DNA of 64,000 nucleotides from Schistocerca nitens (lineage: Eukaryota; Arthropoda; Insecta; Orthoptera; Acrididae): the NCBI RefSeq assembly GCF_023898315.1, contig NC_064622.1, positions 75,774,387 to 75,838,386 on the forward strand, read 5' to 3'. The notes beneath the pieces were generated by a model. It saw nothing but the letters and a program-made list of their open reading frames with translations. It did not search any database and had not been told where the DNA came from. The position numbers were made by a program, and so were the translations under genes. Positions 53,407 to 64,000 of the stretch are shown here, in pieces (position 1 is the first letter of the stretch; every line of letters starts with the position of its first letter).

Positions 53407-54162
53407 ACAAGAACTAAGAGCTGCCCATGAAACAAATCTCTATTCGTTGCCATTTTCGGTCAACCCGTCACCACCAGGGAACATGAAATTATATACATCA
53501 GCTTGTGTTGTGCAGTTCTTACTGTGACGTCCGTAAATGAAATGGAAAAACGATCCTGCACCACTGAAACAGCTACCAAGAGTAAAATTTGCTAATATAG
53601 TCACCTTTAAAACAGAGTTAACTAGCAGTAGTGCACTTCCTTTATTGAGGTTGTTTCCTTCTAAGAGCAATGCCCTCTCCGCACGAAGAACTTGATTGAA
53701 AAACGGGTAGTGAATAATTTCACTAAAAGCTCTTGGTGGTTCTTAAATATGACTTTTTTCAGAGAAGATATTTAGTTACGGCTGTTGTTAGATAAAGAAA
53801 TAAAGAAATGTAAGCAGACATCCTAGATGCGTAAGATGGAACCTTATAACGTCCACAGAGATTAACAAATGACCTAAAAATTAAGTGTATAGACTGCTAC
53901 AGCCGGAGTCAGTCTTAATAAAATTTTTATAGATAGGCGTAAACCATGTTGGTCTCACACTCTCATAAGAATTTTATTGAATTTAGAGAGAAGTATTACC
54001 TTTGAGAAACTGAAAAAAAAAATTAAAAATGGGAGACGAGATACTGGTTGCTACACGTCTGCTTCGGTATCAAATCTATTTATTTCTAGTACAAAGTTCA
54101 GCACGAATAACTCTCGCATTTTGAACGATTACTCGTCTAATTTCAAAGATAACAAATTTAAA
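53407..54162. other. No recognised feature
   Basis: AT-rich, with no recognised gene or repeat. Confidence 0.4.
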
Positions 54163-54173
54163 TAGCTGAAGGA

Positions 54174-54377
54174 GCCCGCATCTCGTGGTCGTGCGGTAGC
54201 GTTCTCGCTTCCCACGCCCGGGTTCCCGGGTTCGATTCCCGGCGGGGTCAGGGATTTTCTCTGCCTCGTGATGGCTGGGTGTTGTGTGGTGTCCTTAGGT
54301 GAGTTAGGTTTAAGTAGTTCTAAGTTCTAGGGGACTGATGACCATAGATGTTAAGTCCCATAGTGCTCAGAGCCATC
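54174..54377 (+). mobile_element. SINE family E, copy 2
   Basis: Gly-like head CTCGTGGTCGTGCGGTAGCG and GGGTTCGATTCCCGG, family A body. Perfect 11 bp duplication TAGCTGAAGGA (54163-54173, 54378-54388). Confidence 0.94.
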
Positions 54378-54388
54378 TAGCTGAAGGA

Positions 54389-54810
54389 AAAAGAAATAGA
54401 AAATATTTATTGTGAAGGCCAAATCGCAGACGATTTTGGTACATATTTTCGAAATCTCATGCAAAGGGCTCAAAAAACTTGCATATCTGCACAAACTACG
54501 TGTTGAATTACCGTGGTATATCAAATAAAGGAAATACCTCACGCCAAGGCACAGATTCAGACAAGGAATTTATCTTTGAATTTAGGACAAATTTGAAATG
54601 TTAGAACTGGATGTGTCAGTTTCGTTTAGACCAAGTAATGTAAGCACAGAATTTTATTGTAACACATACACTTGGTGTATGACGTTTACCTACTTCCGTT
54701 TCAGACCTATTTCCCTCATTCTCAATGTTGGTTGCCTGCAGTATTTCATCTTTGAACAAGGAAGCTGACACACTGTACCATAACAGAAAGAAAAGATATG
54801 TAAACAGGCA
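54389..54810. other. No recognised feature
   Basis: AT-rich; no gene or repeat recognised. Confidence 0.35.
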
Positions 54811-55032
54811 GTGTGTGTGTGTGTGTGTGCGTGTGTGTGTGTGTGTGTGTGAAATCTTATGGGACTTAACTGCTAAGGTCATCAGTCCCTAAGCTTAAAC
54901 ACTACTTAACCTAAATTATCCTAAGGACAAACACACACACCCATGCCCAAGGGAGGACTCGAACCTCCGCCGGGACCAGCCGCACACTCCACAACTGCAG
55001 CGCCCAAGACCGCTCGGCTAATCCCGCGCGGC
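54811..55032 (-). mobile_element. SINE family D, copy 3, with GT-repeat tail
   Basis: On the minus strand: GCCGCGCGGGATTAGCCGAG head, GGAGGTTCGAGTCCTCCCTT, core AGGGACTGATGACCTTAGCA, then a 3' CA/GT microsatellite (54811-54851) in place of the usual tail. Confidence 0.9.
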
Positions 55033-56105
55033 TCTGGCGCAGTTGTTAGATCGGTTATTGCTGCTGCAATGGCAGGTCATCAAGATTTAAGTGAGATTCA
55101 AGATGGTGTTACAGTCGGCGGACGACCGATGGGACACACTATCTCCGAAGCAACGATGAAATGGGGTTTTCCCGTACGACCATTTCACGAGTGTACCGTG
55201 AATATCAGGAATCCGGTAAAACATCAAATCTCCGACATCTATACGGCCGGAAAAAAATCCTTCAAGAACTGGACCAACGATAACTGTAGAGACTCGTTCA
55301 AAGTGACGGAAGTGCAACCGTTTCGCAAATTGCTGCAGATTTTAATGCTGGGGCATCAACAAATGTCAGTGTGCGAACCATTCAACAAAACATAATCGGT
55401 ATGGGCTTTCGAAACCGAAGACCCACTCGTGTACCCTTGATAACAGCACCACAGAAAGCTTTACAGCTCGCATGGACCCGTGAACACCGACATTGGACTG
55501 TTGATGACTGGAAACATGTTGCCTGCTCGGACGAGACTATTTGCAAATTATATCGAGCGGATGGACGTGTACAGGCATGGAGACAAACTTATGAACCCAT
55601 TGACCCGGCATGTCAGCAGTGGAATGTTCAAGCTGATGGAGGCTCTGTAACGGTGTGGATCGTGTGCAGTTTGATTGATATGGGACCCCTAATACGTCTA
55701 GATACGACTCTGACAGGTGAAACGTACGTAAACATCCTGTCTGATGAGCTGCATCCCTTCATGCCCATTGTGCATTCCGACGGACTTGGGCAATTCCAGC
55801 AGGACAATGCGACACCCCATAAGTCCAGAATTACTACAGAGCGGCTCCAAGTAACGCTCTTCTCAGTTTAAACATTTTCGCTGGCCACCAAGGCCCCCAG
55901 AGATGAACATTATAGAGCATATCTCGGATGCCTTGTAACGTGCTCTTCAGAAGAGATCTCCACCCCCTCGTACTCTAACGGATTTATGGACAGCGTTGCA
56001 GAATTCATGGTGTCAATACCCGCCAGCACTACTGCAGACATTAGTCGAGTCCATGCTACGTCTTGTTCTGGCACTTCTGAGTGCTTTCGGGGGCCCTACA
56101 CGAAT
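55033..56105 (+). pseudogene. Tc1-like (DD34E) transposase, broken
   Basis: Two main frames. 55033-55395 covers the N-terminal region (DLSEIQDGVTVGGRPMGHTI). 55371-55871 covers the catalytic region: HRHWTVDDWKHVACSDETI (first Asp), QFQQDNATPHKS (second Asp). After a stop near 55869 the DNA still encodes MNIIEHISDAL (Glu motif). Terminal repeats were not found. The left side abuts a SINE. Confidence 0.85.
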
Positions 56106-56115
56106 TTAAGCAGAT

Positions 56116-56687
56116 TGTAAGTAGGCTGTTTATGTTTTCTTATTGGCAACGTTACGTAGCGCTCTGTATGAAAATCACTGGCTGTGCTGTGTGCAGTCTG
56201 TGGCTCGTTTGCATTGTTGTCTGCAATTGTAGTGTTGGGCAGCTGGATGTTAACAGCGCGTAGCGTTGCGCAGTTGGAGGTGAGCCGCCAGCAGTGGTGG
56301 ATGTGGGGAGAGAGATGGCTGAGTTTTGAAATTTGTAAGACTGGATGTCATGAACTGCTATATACATTATGACTTTTGAACACTATTGAGGTAAATACAT
56401 TGTTTGTTCTCTATCAAAATCTTTCATTTTCTAACTATGCCTATCAGTAGTTAGTGCCTTCAGTAGTTTGAATCTTTTATTTAGCTGGCAGTAGTGGCGC
56501 TCGCTGAATTGCAGTAGTTCGAGTAACGAAGATTTTTGTGAAGTAAGTGATTTGTGAAAGGTGTAGGTTAATGTTAGTCAGGGCCATTCTTTTGTAGGGA
56601 TTTTTGAAAGTCAGATTGCGTTGCGCTAAAAATATTGTGTGTCAGTTTAAGCACAGTCATGTGTAATTGTTCAAAGGGGACGTTTCA
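56116..56687 (+). mobile_element. Solo LTR-like element, copy 2
   Basis: Runs TGTAAGTAGGCTG to GGGGACGTTTCA with 4 bp duplication AGAT (56112-56115, 56688-56691). No coding sequence. Reverse-complement relative of 23847-24528. TG...CA ends plus a short duplication fit a solo LTR. An internal region has not been seen here, so the class is inferred. Confidence 0.78.
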
Positions 56688-56691
56688 AGAT

Positions 56692-57587
56692 GTACCAATT
56701 TCTTTTGCTCTTCAGCAAGGCTTGGTCCAGAAACAAAGCTAAACTAAACCGGATATTCGTCCGAACAGGCCTCGGAAGGCCCAATGGTACAGACCCTCTG
56801 TCGTGTCACTCTCAGCCGGTCGGTTTCAACGGGTGCGGATTTGGAGGTGCATGTGGTGAGCACATCGCTCTACCAGCCGATGTCCGTTTTCGGTACCGGT
56901 GCCGCTACTTCTCAAAATAGGTAGCTCCTCAGTTGGCTTCACGAGAGCTGAGTGCAGCCCAGTTACCAAAAGTGCTCGCAGATCCGGATGTTCATCCATC
57001 GAAGTGATAACAAAAGCCCGACAGCGCTTGACATTCGCGATCTGACGGATTTCGTTGCTACCACTGTGGCAAAAGGACCAGAAACATGGCTAAGGAAAGG
57101 GATGGTCCCGGAGATGTTGACGTTTTCGGGAAGTGGTTCAAGGTAGATGAAATAGGATACAGAGGGGAAAATGTTGTAAGTTGGATTGATTGGAGGATCT
57201 TAAGATTTTTAAACAAATAGGTAAAACAGATGGTATTATGTACATTGCAGATGTAGGGGGTGTAAAGAAACTGGTTCTCTACTTCTGAAAAAAACCTATT
57301 AAATAATAAAACGTGACCTATACAAGGAATCTGACAACCCCTGTTAGTCATGGACGAAAAAAAAAATAGTATAGTCTTTGTCAGAACGTGCAGAAGCTTA
57401 TGTTGGACCAATAAGACGTCAATTGTAATCTAAATATCGTATGTCAATGTCTATGTAATAACAAAATAAATTAGGTAATTCAGTACAATTATTATATAGA
57501 TGTGATAAATCACTTTAACGGGGCCCAAATGAACAATTAAAGTCAATATAATTCCAGTAAACCTGCAAAAGTTAAAAAATATATATA
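56692..57587. other. No recognised feature
   Basis: Open frames present but no recognisable domain. 57570-57589 is AT-alternating and leads into the transposon TA. Confidence 0.35.
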
Positions 57588-57589
57588 TA

Positions 57590-59726
57590 CAGGGTGAGTC
57601 ACCTAACGTTACAGCTGGATATATTTCGTAAACCACATCAAATACTGACGAACCGATTCCACAGACCGAACGTGAGGAGAGGGGCTAGTGTAATTGTTTA
57701 ATACAAACCATACAAAAATGCACGGAAGTATGTTTTTTAACACAAACCTACGTTTTTTTAAATGAAACCACGTTAGTTTTGTTAGCACATCTGAACATAT
57801 AAACAAATACGTAATCAGTGCCGTTTGTTGCATTGTAAAATGTTAATTACATCCGGAGATATTGTAACATAAAGTTGACGCTTGAAACTTCCGACGTTCA
57901 GTTGCGTGTTGTAACAAACACGGGACACGGTCGGCGAGCAGCATCTGCAGGGACATGTTTACGATGACGATCGTGTTTACGAGTGTGGCTGTAGTTCACT
58001 GTTTTGGTTTGGTCTAGCTGTCGCAGTGTCCGCATGTAGCGCTTGCTGCTATTGTTGTTCTGCATTCGTCTCCGCTCGCAGACCAACTCTAGTACACCGT
58101 GTTACCAGACATAGTGATAGTGTAGTTTTATAGGAACTGTGACCATGGTGTATTCGAACTCTGAAAAGGCGGAGATGATACTCATCTATGGCGAGTGTCG
58201 ACGAAATGCAGCTGAAGCCTGCAGGGTGTATGCAGAACGGTACCCGGACAGAGAGCATCCAACGTGCCGCACATTGCAAAACATCTACCGCCAACTGTAT
58301 GCAACAGGTATGGTCGTAGCACGCAAACGGGTCCGTAACAGGCCCGTCACAGGAGAAGCGGGTGCAGTTGGTGTGTTAGCTGCTGTTGCCATGAACCCAC
58401 ACATGAGTACACGGGACATTGCGAGAGCCGGTGGACTGAGTCAAAGTAGTGTCATGCGCATACTGCATCGTCACCGTTTTCACCCGTTTCATGTGTCGCT
58501 GCATCAGCAATTACATGGTGATGACTTTAATCATCGAGTGCAATTCTGTGAATGGGCATTAACAGAGAATGCGTTGCAGTTCTACCTGTTTACCGATGAA
58601 GCGGGTTTCACAAACCACGGGGCAGTGAATCTACGGAACATGCATAACTGGTCCGTGGACAATCCTCGCTGGATCAGACAGGTAGAGCGACAGCGACCGT
58701 GGACTGTAAATGTATGGTGCGGAATCATTGGCGACCACCTCATTCGTCCTCACTTCATTGCAGGGGCCCAAACAGCTGCAACATACATCGCGTTTCTACA
58801 GAATGATCTGCCAACGTTGCTCGAAAATTTCCCACTGGAAACGCGTCGACGTATGTGGTATCAGCATGATGGTGCACCTGCACATTCCGCAATTAACACT
58901 AGGCTGACCCTTGACAGGATGTTCGACGGGCGTTTCATAGGACGTGGAGGACGCGTAAATTGGCCAGCCCGTTCTCCTGATCTTACACTTCTGGACTTCT
59001 TTCTGTGGGGTACGTTAAAGGAGAATGTGTACCGTGATGTGCCTACAACCCCAGAGGATATGAAACAACGTATTGTGGCAGCCTGCGGCGACATTACACC
59101 AGATGTACTGCGGCGTGTACGACATTTATTACGCCAGAGATTGCAATTGTGTGCAGCAAATGATGGCTACCACATTGAACATCTATTGGCCTGACATGTC
59201 GGGACACACTCTATTCCACTCCGTAATTGAAAACGGAAACCACGTGTGTACGTGTACCTCACCCCTCACGGTAATGTACATGTGCGTCAGCGAAAAAGAC
59301 CAATAAAAAGGTGTTAGCATGTGGACGTAATGTGCTGTTCCAATCTCTTCTGTACCTAAGGTCCATCACCGTTCCCTTTGGATCCCTACGTAATTCGGTG
59401 CTCTCCGATACACACGATCGAACAGCGGAGGAGTGGTACTCAAGCGTCAACTTTAGGTTACTATATCTCCGGATGTAATTAACATTTTACAATACACCAA
59501 ACGGCACTGATTACGTATGTTCAGATGTGCTAACAAAAGTAACGGGGTTCCATTAAAAAAAAACGTAGGTTTGTGTTAAAAAACATACTTCTGTGCATTT
59601 TTTTATGGTTTGTATTAACCAATTACACTAGCCCCTCTCCTCACATTCAGTCTGTGGCATCGATTCGTCAATATTTGATGTGGTTTACGAATTACATCCA
59701 GCGGTAATGTTAGGTGACTCACCCTG
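57590..59726 (+). mobile_element. Complete DD41D mariner with long terminal inverted repeats
   Basis: 2137 bp with TA outside both ends (57588-57589, 59727-59728). The terminal inverted repeats are 57590-57884 and 59441-59726, starting CAGGGTGAGTCACCTAACRT. They differ at about 4 of the first 50 positions and in length (295 against 286 bp). The transposase is uninterrupted. The right repeat begins ~245 bp after the stop codon. Confidence 0.95.
58139..59194 (+). CDS. DD41D Tc1/mariner transposase, intact
   Basis: An uninterrupted frame of about 350 residues starting MVYSNSEKAEMILIYGECRR. The N-terminal ~60 residues match the insect DUF4817-type helix-turn-helix region (ECRRNAAEACRVYAERYPDR). 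A second helical region, MSTRDIARAGGLSQSSVMRI, lies at about 87-106. Catalytic triad: LFTDEAGF (Asp near 151), QHDGAPAHSA (Asp near 242), SPDLTLLDFFLWG (Asp near 284), 41 residues between the last two. It ends DGYHIEHLLA. The ATG at 58145 follows directly after a CC-rich leader; the annotated frame opens at 58139-58145. It would excise and insert DNA at TA sites in the nucleus. All key residues are present, so activity is possible but unproven. Confidence 0.93.
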   Translation: MTMVYSNSEKAEMILIYGECRRNAAEACRVYAERYPDREHPTCRTLQNIYRQLYATGMVVARKRVRNRPVTGEAGAVGVLAAVAMNPHMSTRDIARAGGLSQSSVMRILHRHRFHPFHVSLHQQLHGDDFNHRVQFCEWALTENALQFYLFTDEAGFTNHGAVNLRNMHNWSVDNPRWIRQVERQRPWTVNVWCGIIGDHLIRPHFIAGAQTAATYIAFLQNDLPTLLENFPLETRRRMWYQHDGAPAHSAINTRLTLDRMFDGRFIGRGGRVNWPARSPDLTLLDFFLWGTLKENVYRDVPTTPEDMKQRIVAACGDITPDVLRRVRHLLRQRLQLCAANDGYHIEHLLA

Positions 59727-59728
59727 TA

Positions 59729-60393
59729 TATTGTAGGGGCCTATATAGATATCGCACATCTGCTATATGCCCACGAAACACGTAATTTTGTTTTGAAGCT
59801 GACAGCCAATGAGAAAATAGGTGCAAAAATACTATTGGTCAGTTTTCAAGCAGTAATGGCGGACAGCATCAGTCGGTAATATACGTAATTTTATGGTAGC
59901 TAATTTTACTGCACAAAAAGTAAAATATGTACTCCCTGCAAAAGAAGTTACACACAAACATTAAAATAAAATTATGATGAGCAGCAAAATGTCTGAGAAG
60001 AATTTTGAAACAATATTATTAATTGAACTTTAATTTGGCGGGTTTTCAACACTGTCAACAAGACGAAATAATGGAAAGGACTAAACAAAATTGAACCTTG
60101 ATATTGTGACAGTATTTTTAAAATAGATATTTTAACTACAATTGTCTTTAATTCTGAAATGAGAGAGAGCGTAATAATCTTCTTTTAATGTCTAAACTGT
60201 TGCTACAGGCAGTGCGATGACGTCATCGGTGGTCCGCGCGGACGATGTGTGAAGTTAATCCTGATTCGTGGCGTGAAGATAATGATGGCTCCTCCTGTTT
60301 CATTAATATTCCAGTTACGGCGGTGGTCCACGTCTCCGATGTAGTCGAATCAGCTGGCAGCACTGGCGCGATAATAATAGTTCCAGTGTGTGC
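59729..60393. other. No recognised feature (AT-rich)
   Basis: AT-rich; nothing recognised. Confidence 0.4.
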
Positions 60394-60405
60394 GTTGTCG
60401 TTACG

Positions 60406-60619
60406 GCTCGCATCTCGTGGTCGTGCGGTAGCGTTCTCGCTTCCCACGCCCGGGTTCCCGGGTTCGATTCCCGGCGGGGTCAGGGATTTTTTCTGCCTCG
60501 TGATGGCTGGGTGTTGTGTGCTGTCCTTAGGTTAGTTAGGTTTAAGTAGTTCTAAGTTCTAGGGGACTTATGACCACAGCAGTTCAGTCCCATAGTGCTC
60601 AGAGCCATTAGAACCATTT
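60406..60619 (+). mobile_element. SINE family E, copy 3
   Basis: Gly-like head and family A body. Perfect 12 bp duplication GTTGTCGTTACG (60394-60405, 60620-60631). Confidence 0.94.
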
Positions 60620-60631
60620 GTTGTCGTTACG

Positions 60632-61514
60632 CGCGCGACGTTTTATTATTAAAAGTTTATTAATCATGCGGTGCGGGTAGGTCGGAATTATGCAATGTCT
60701 TTAGTATTTACGATATATAGCCGGTTAATGTCAATACTTCGCACAGTTCTTTTACCGTGTTGCCACAGGAAAACAGTCACATGTGTTTATCACTATAACA
60801 GTCCGTTAAACATCAGTTCAATTTACGTCGTCGTCTTTAAGACAGTTTGGATGATATAATAAATGTTTCTTGATCAAATCACAGCACTGTTCTTTTACTT
60901 AACATTTTCGTTTGCTCCACTTTCACGCAATTCTAACAGTTAGTGTCTCCACACGACAATGGTGTCTGGTTCACAACTAATCGTTACAAGTTCACACAGT
61001 ATGTAAAATCGCCACCGCAGACACTCGATATACTTTTCAGGTTTTACTGTTCACTTAATAATGCACGATCTCCTATTAACACAGCGGACGTACTGTAGTT
61101 AACTGTTCCTCCGCGTATCACCGTCTTTCACGCCGAACTTTGCAACGTTTCTCCACCCGCGAACCGGCCATGATACCACAACTTGCACGCTCTCTATCGA
61201 TAATCGTTCGCTCTCTCTCTCTGACACAGAACTTCTCCTAGCCTAACCAAAGATTTACAAAGCATATAAAACCAGAACATTCATATTCGTACAACACAAT
61301 ATATAAAACAGTAGCCAAATGAATGAAGAAACAATGTGACGTATTAACAAATAAAGAATAGTTGAAATAAATGATACATACGTACTATGACAAGGTAACG
61401 CACAAAAGAAAAAAAAAATATTATCAACTTTTGGGGAAAGCAATGCCTTTACAGGGGGAGACAGTAAAGGAAAGAATCTAAGAAAATTAGATGCTTCAAA
61501 ACGATGTGCGGAAT
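60632..61514. other. No recognised feature
   Basis: AT-rich, including short CTCTCTCT and A runs. No gene recognised. Confidence 0.4.
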
Positions 61515-61850
61515 CAGCAGTAACACGTGAGAATGTGTGCCTGACCGGGACCCGAACCCAAAATCTCCTGCTTACTTTTATTTGTTGATCTCATTCTGTT
61601 CGTTATTATTCCTTGTATATGTTCGGAGCGGACGTCCCATGACACCCGTTCAAGTTCATTATTGATCCATTCTCTCACTTTTTTTTTTTTTTCCAGAGGG
61701 CAGCTAACCGTCTGACCGAATACGCTGATCTACCGTTCTGTCGCTTACTGTGTGCTTGCGTTAACCACTGCGCCACCTGGACACAGTATCCACTACATCC
61801 ACGGACAATCTCAGCACCCTCTCCGGCCGACTCGCATTCTCACTTCATGT
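61515..61850 (-). mobile_element. tRNA-like repeat (family H), split by SINE B
   Basis: On the minus strand: a unique 5' region (CGGAGAGGGTGCTGAGATTG), then GTCCAGGTGGCGCAGTGGTT (A box). The family B SINE follows, then CAGGAGATTTTGGGTTCGGG and TCCCGGTCAGGCACACATTC (B box region). Like families F and I, a non-tRNA 5' part precedes the tRNA-like module. Confidence 0.78.
61577..61742 (-). mobile_element. SINE family B, copy 4
   Basis: On the minus strand: CGACAGAACGGTAGATCAGC, CAGACGGTTAGCTGCCCTCT, then GGTGTCATGGGACGTCCGCT. Seven-base duplication GCTTACT (61570-61576, 61743-61749). Confidence 0.9.
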
Positions 61851-62223
61851 CGTCCATGCCCGATAGTGTTAGGTTCCAGCCTGAGGTAGGACGAAAATGT
61901 GCATCCGCACTGCAGGTTGTGGAATCTGTCCGAAAGCACAGACACCACGCTTTCGTATAACTGAAACATTTAGTCTTACATTGAGTGAACAGTTGCAACT
62001 AGGAGTAAGAATTTCCTCTGCTGCTTGAGGCCCTAATTCACGTCCGCGTAACGGCTGTTTACCGGCTGCGCGTAATGTGTCGATGACATCATTTCCTTCA
62101 ACACCCTTCTTACATCACTTCTCCAGCACTAGATTAGATCACAGTCCAGTTGTCATACGGCAGAAAAAGATATCCGATATGCACTACTTTCATAAGATGC
62201 TATGTCTTATTTTCCATCATGAC

Positions 62224-62420
62224 AGCCGGCAGGAGTGGCCGAGCGGTTCTAGGCGCTACAGTCCGGAACCGCACGGCCGCTACGGTCGCAGGTTCGAATC
62301 CTGCTTCGGGCATGGATGTGTGTGATGTCCTTAGGTTAGTTAGGTTTAAGTGGTTCTAAGTTCTAGGGGACTGATGACCTCCGATGTTAAGTCCCATAGT
62401 GCTCAGAGCCATTTGAACCA
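62224..62420 (+). mobile_element. SINE family A, copy 14
   Basis: Full-length: GCCGGCAGGAGTGGCCGAGC head, GGTTCGAATCC, GGGACTGATGACCTCCGATG, AGAGCCATTTGAACCATT. The flanks share only CCATCAT, so the duplication is uncertain. Confidence 0.93.
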
Positions 62421-63818
62421 TTCATTTTGAACCATCATCAGAGTTTTATTTACAGTCTAGAAATATTTTTAGCTAACGTTTCATCTACTTGAAGCAGCAG
62501 TTCGTGTTACTAGAGAATAAGATTTATCCATTGTACTATTCTAACAGTGCTATCTTATTATAGTGTTTTTCCGTTATAGCCATTTTTAATACAAGGATTT
62601 TTAGATAATTTCTTAGAACGTTTTATTTTATAAAACATATTATGTAACAGACAGCACTGTTAAAGGTAGGCTTATAATATAGGTTTATAATATTTGATAA
62701 TCACGCACTGTTTTTTGTCAGTTGTTATACATAAGCTATTCCGCATTATTATTCGCGGCTAATCACGCACAATTTTTATTTGTCAATTGATTTTATGTAA
62801 GACACTCCGCACGCTTGTTTGTGACTTCTTGCGTGTTACTCACTTGCTGCCCCGTATACGGAAGTTACCCTAACTTGAGAACCTAATACTTTAGTCAGTT
62901 GGGAAGTTTCATTCGTGAATTTCACGCTGATGTTATCTGATTATATAACGATATGTTTACGTAATGCGTATAAATAAACATACAGTTATAAACGTCCCCG
63001 TTCGTAGTTGCTAATTATAACAATATGTTTACTTTTGTGCTGTAACATATAACTATAATCGGCGGTGGAAATATATTGGCCAACCCCGACCGTGTGCGAC
63101 TGTTTCTTGTTGGATCGTCTGATCAGTCGGAAGTTGCATTGCAGAGGAGAGTAAATGCCTATTCAAAATATAATTCTTTTTGGATAGTTTATCCTGCATT
63201 TACCAGTAGAATATGGCGCGGAGAAAATATTTCGCCGCATGCAACTTCCGTCCGATTTCGACGAAATAATTCGTGACTGTGAACTCTCTATTTGGCAGAA
63301 ACATAAAGAAAATTGAATAACTTCATGAAAGAGTGAGACATAGAGTCTATACTAAATAAATAGTTCATACACCAGTTCCGTTTAACTCTGAATTTATGGC
63401 AATTAATAGATGAACTTACACTGCAATGAAGGATTTAACATGGATGCCATTTTGACTGGCACTTATCTTCTCGTAATGAAAATAATTGCTTTGACGTTTT
63501 CACATACACGTCGCACAATAACTCTACTGCTGTGCACTATTGCACTTTTAGTATTGCACTTTTACTTTACACTAAAATAATATTATTTTTAATAATAATA
63601 ATAGGGTGGCAAGACATGCGCGTGCGACAGAAGTTACAAGAGACAAGAGAAAAAAAAAATGAGTAACTGAGTAACTGTTCGTCGAGAATATCTCGTACAT
63701 CAAAAGAATGTGTAGAAGTGTTCTAAAATCTATTATTTATATACGATTGCTGAAATTTTATGAAATATCTTGTACACAGCAGATACAACTTTGAAGGTAG
63801 GGCAACCACAGCTATGTC
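62421..63818. other. AT-rich, with one imperfect ~61 bp tandem repeat
   Basis: 62699-62757 and 62760-62815 are imperfect copies (AATCACGCAC, then TTTGTCARTTG and CTATTCCGCA/CACTCCGCACG). Nothing else recognised; the open frame 63076-63276 has no recognised domain. Confidence 0.4.
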
Positions 63819-63820
63819 TC

Positions 63821-63870
63821 TTGCGGTTCCAGACTGTAGCGCCTAGAACCGCTCGGCCACCCCGGCTGGC
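63821..63870 (-). mobile_element. SINE family A head fragment
   Basis: Only the first ~50 bp of the tRNA-like head is present on the minus strand (GCCAGCCGGGGTGGCCGAGC to GGAACCGCAAGA). The B box, body and tail are absent. Confidence 0.85.
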
Positions 63871-64000
63871 AGCAGCAAAAAAACTATGCTTTTTGGAAAA
63901 GACCTGAAACCTTCTTCACAAAATTTGTGACTGTGGATGACTACTGCGAGATACAACTTTTTCAAAATTATATTCCTTGCGCTGAGCATAAATTCAGTAT

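Noticed and set aside
54811-54851. Telomere-like or recombination GT tract
   Set aside because: It is the microsatellite tail of the adjoining minus-strand SINE.
1030-62330. Apparent tRNA genes (A and B boxes at many sites)
   Set aside because: All sit in repeated SINE-type units without paired acceptor stems. None could be folded into a complete cloverleaf by eye.
7030-63870. CRISPR array or bacterial operon structure
   Set aside because: No regularly spaced short repeats, no ribosome binding sites; all repeats are eukaryotic mobile elements.

Overview
The window reads as a stretch of a large, repeat-choked orthopteran genome. The repeats match what I know of locusts and grasshoppers of the genus Schistocerca: tRNA-derived SINEs ending in a CTCAGAGCCATTTGAACC-like tail, RTE-clade LINEs, and many Tc1/mariner elements. 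The genus is an inference from memory of those repeats. No host protein-coding exon could be supported. Nearly every long open frame is a transposon protein, its antisense shadow, or a translated (TA)n run.

Layout. 0-9 kb: decayed RTE LINE (219-2197) with a SINE and a perfect hairpin element; a CpG-rich patch; a deletion derivative of a DD41D mariner lying inside a (TA)n tract; a second TA-flanked mariner relative; two Penelope-like fragments in inverted orientation. 9-16 kb: RTE LINE remnant, palindromic foldback element, broken Tc1 pieces. 16-20 kb: a layered nest (Tc1-like element with long inverted arms; SINE; an internally deleted LINE with both ends intact inside another SINE), then tandem tRNA-like units. 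20-28 kb: AT-rich unique sequence, a Jockey/R1-type LINE tail split by an LTR and a SINE, more tandem tRNA-like units, CpG-rich patches. 28-42 kb: a nearly complete DD41D mariner, degenerate Tc1/mariner copies, two foldback elements, two DD34D mariners. 42-46 kb: a nearly full-length RTE LINE whose 5' end carries a tRNA-Met-like module and, directly upstream, a SINE fused to a U6 snRNA sequence. 46-56 kb: mariner/Tc1 remnants and clustered tRNA-containing repeats in opposing orientations. 56-60 kb: a solo LTR-like element and an intact 2.1 kb DD41D mariner with ~290 bp terminal inverted repeats and an uninterrupted ~350-residue transposase. 60-64 kb: SINEs in AT-rich sequence.

How the parts relate. 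The autonomous machinery types visible are RTE endonuclease/reverse transcriptase, a Penelope-like GIY-YIG protein, and Tc1/mariner transposases of the DD34D, DD34E and DD41D types. The SINEs presumably borrow LINE enzymes. The most unusual signals are (1) the U6/SINE/tRNA-Met-like/RTE composite, (2) a set of SINE families with different tRNA heads sharing one core, (3) foldback elements with unrelated arms but a common motif, and (4) an open DD41D transposase in an element whose terminal repeats have already diverged. Target-site duplications could be read directly for many insertions, which gives a relative order of events.
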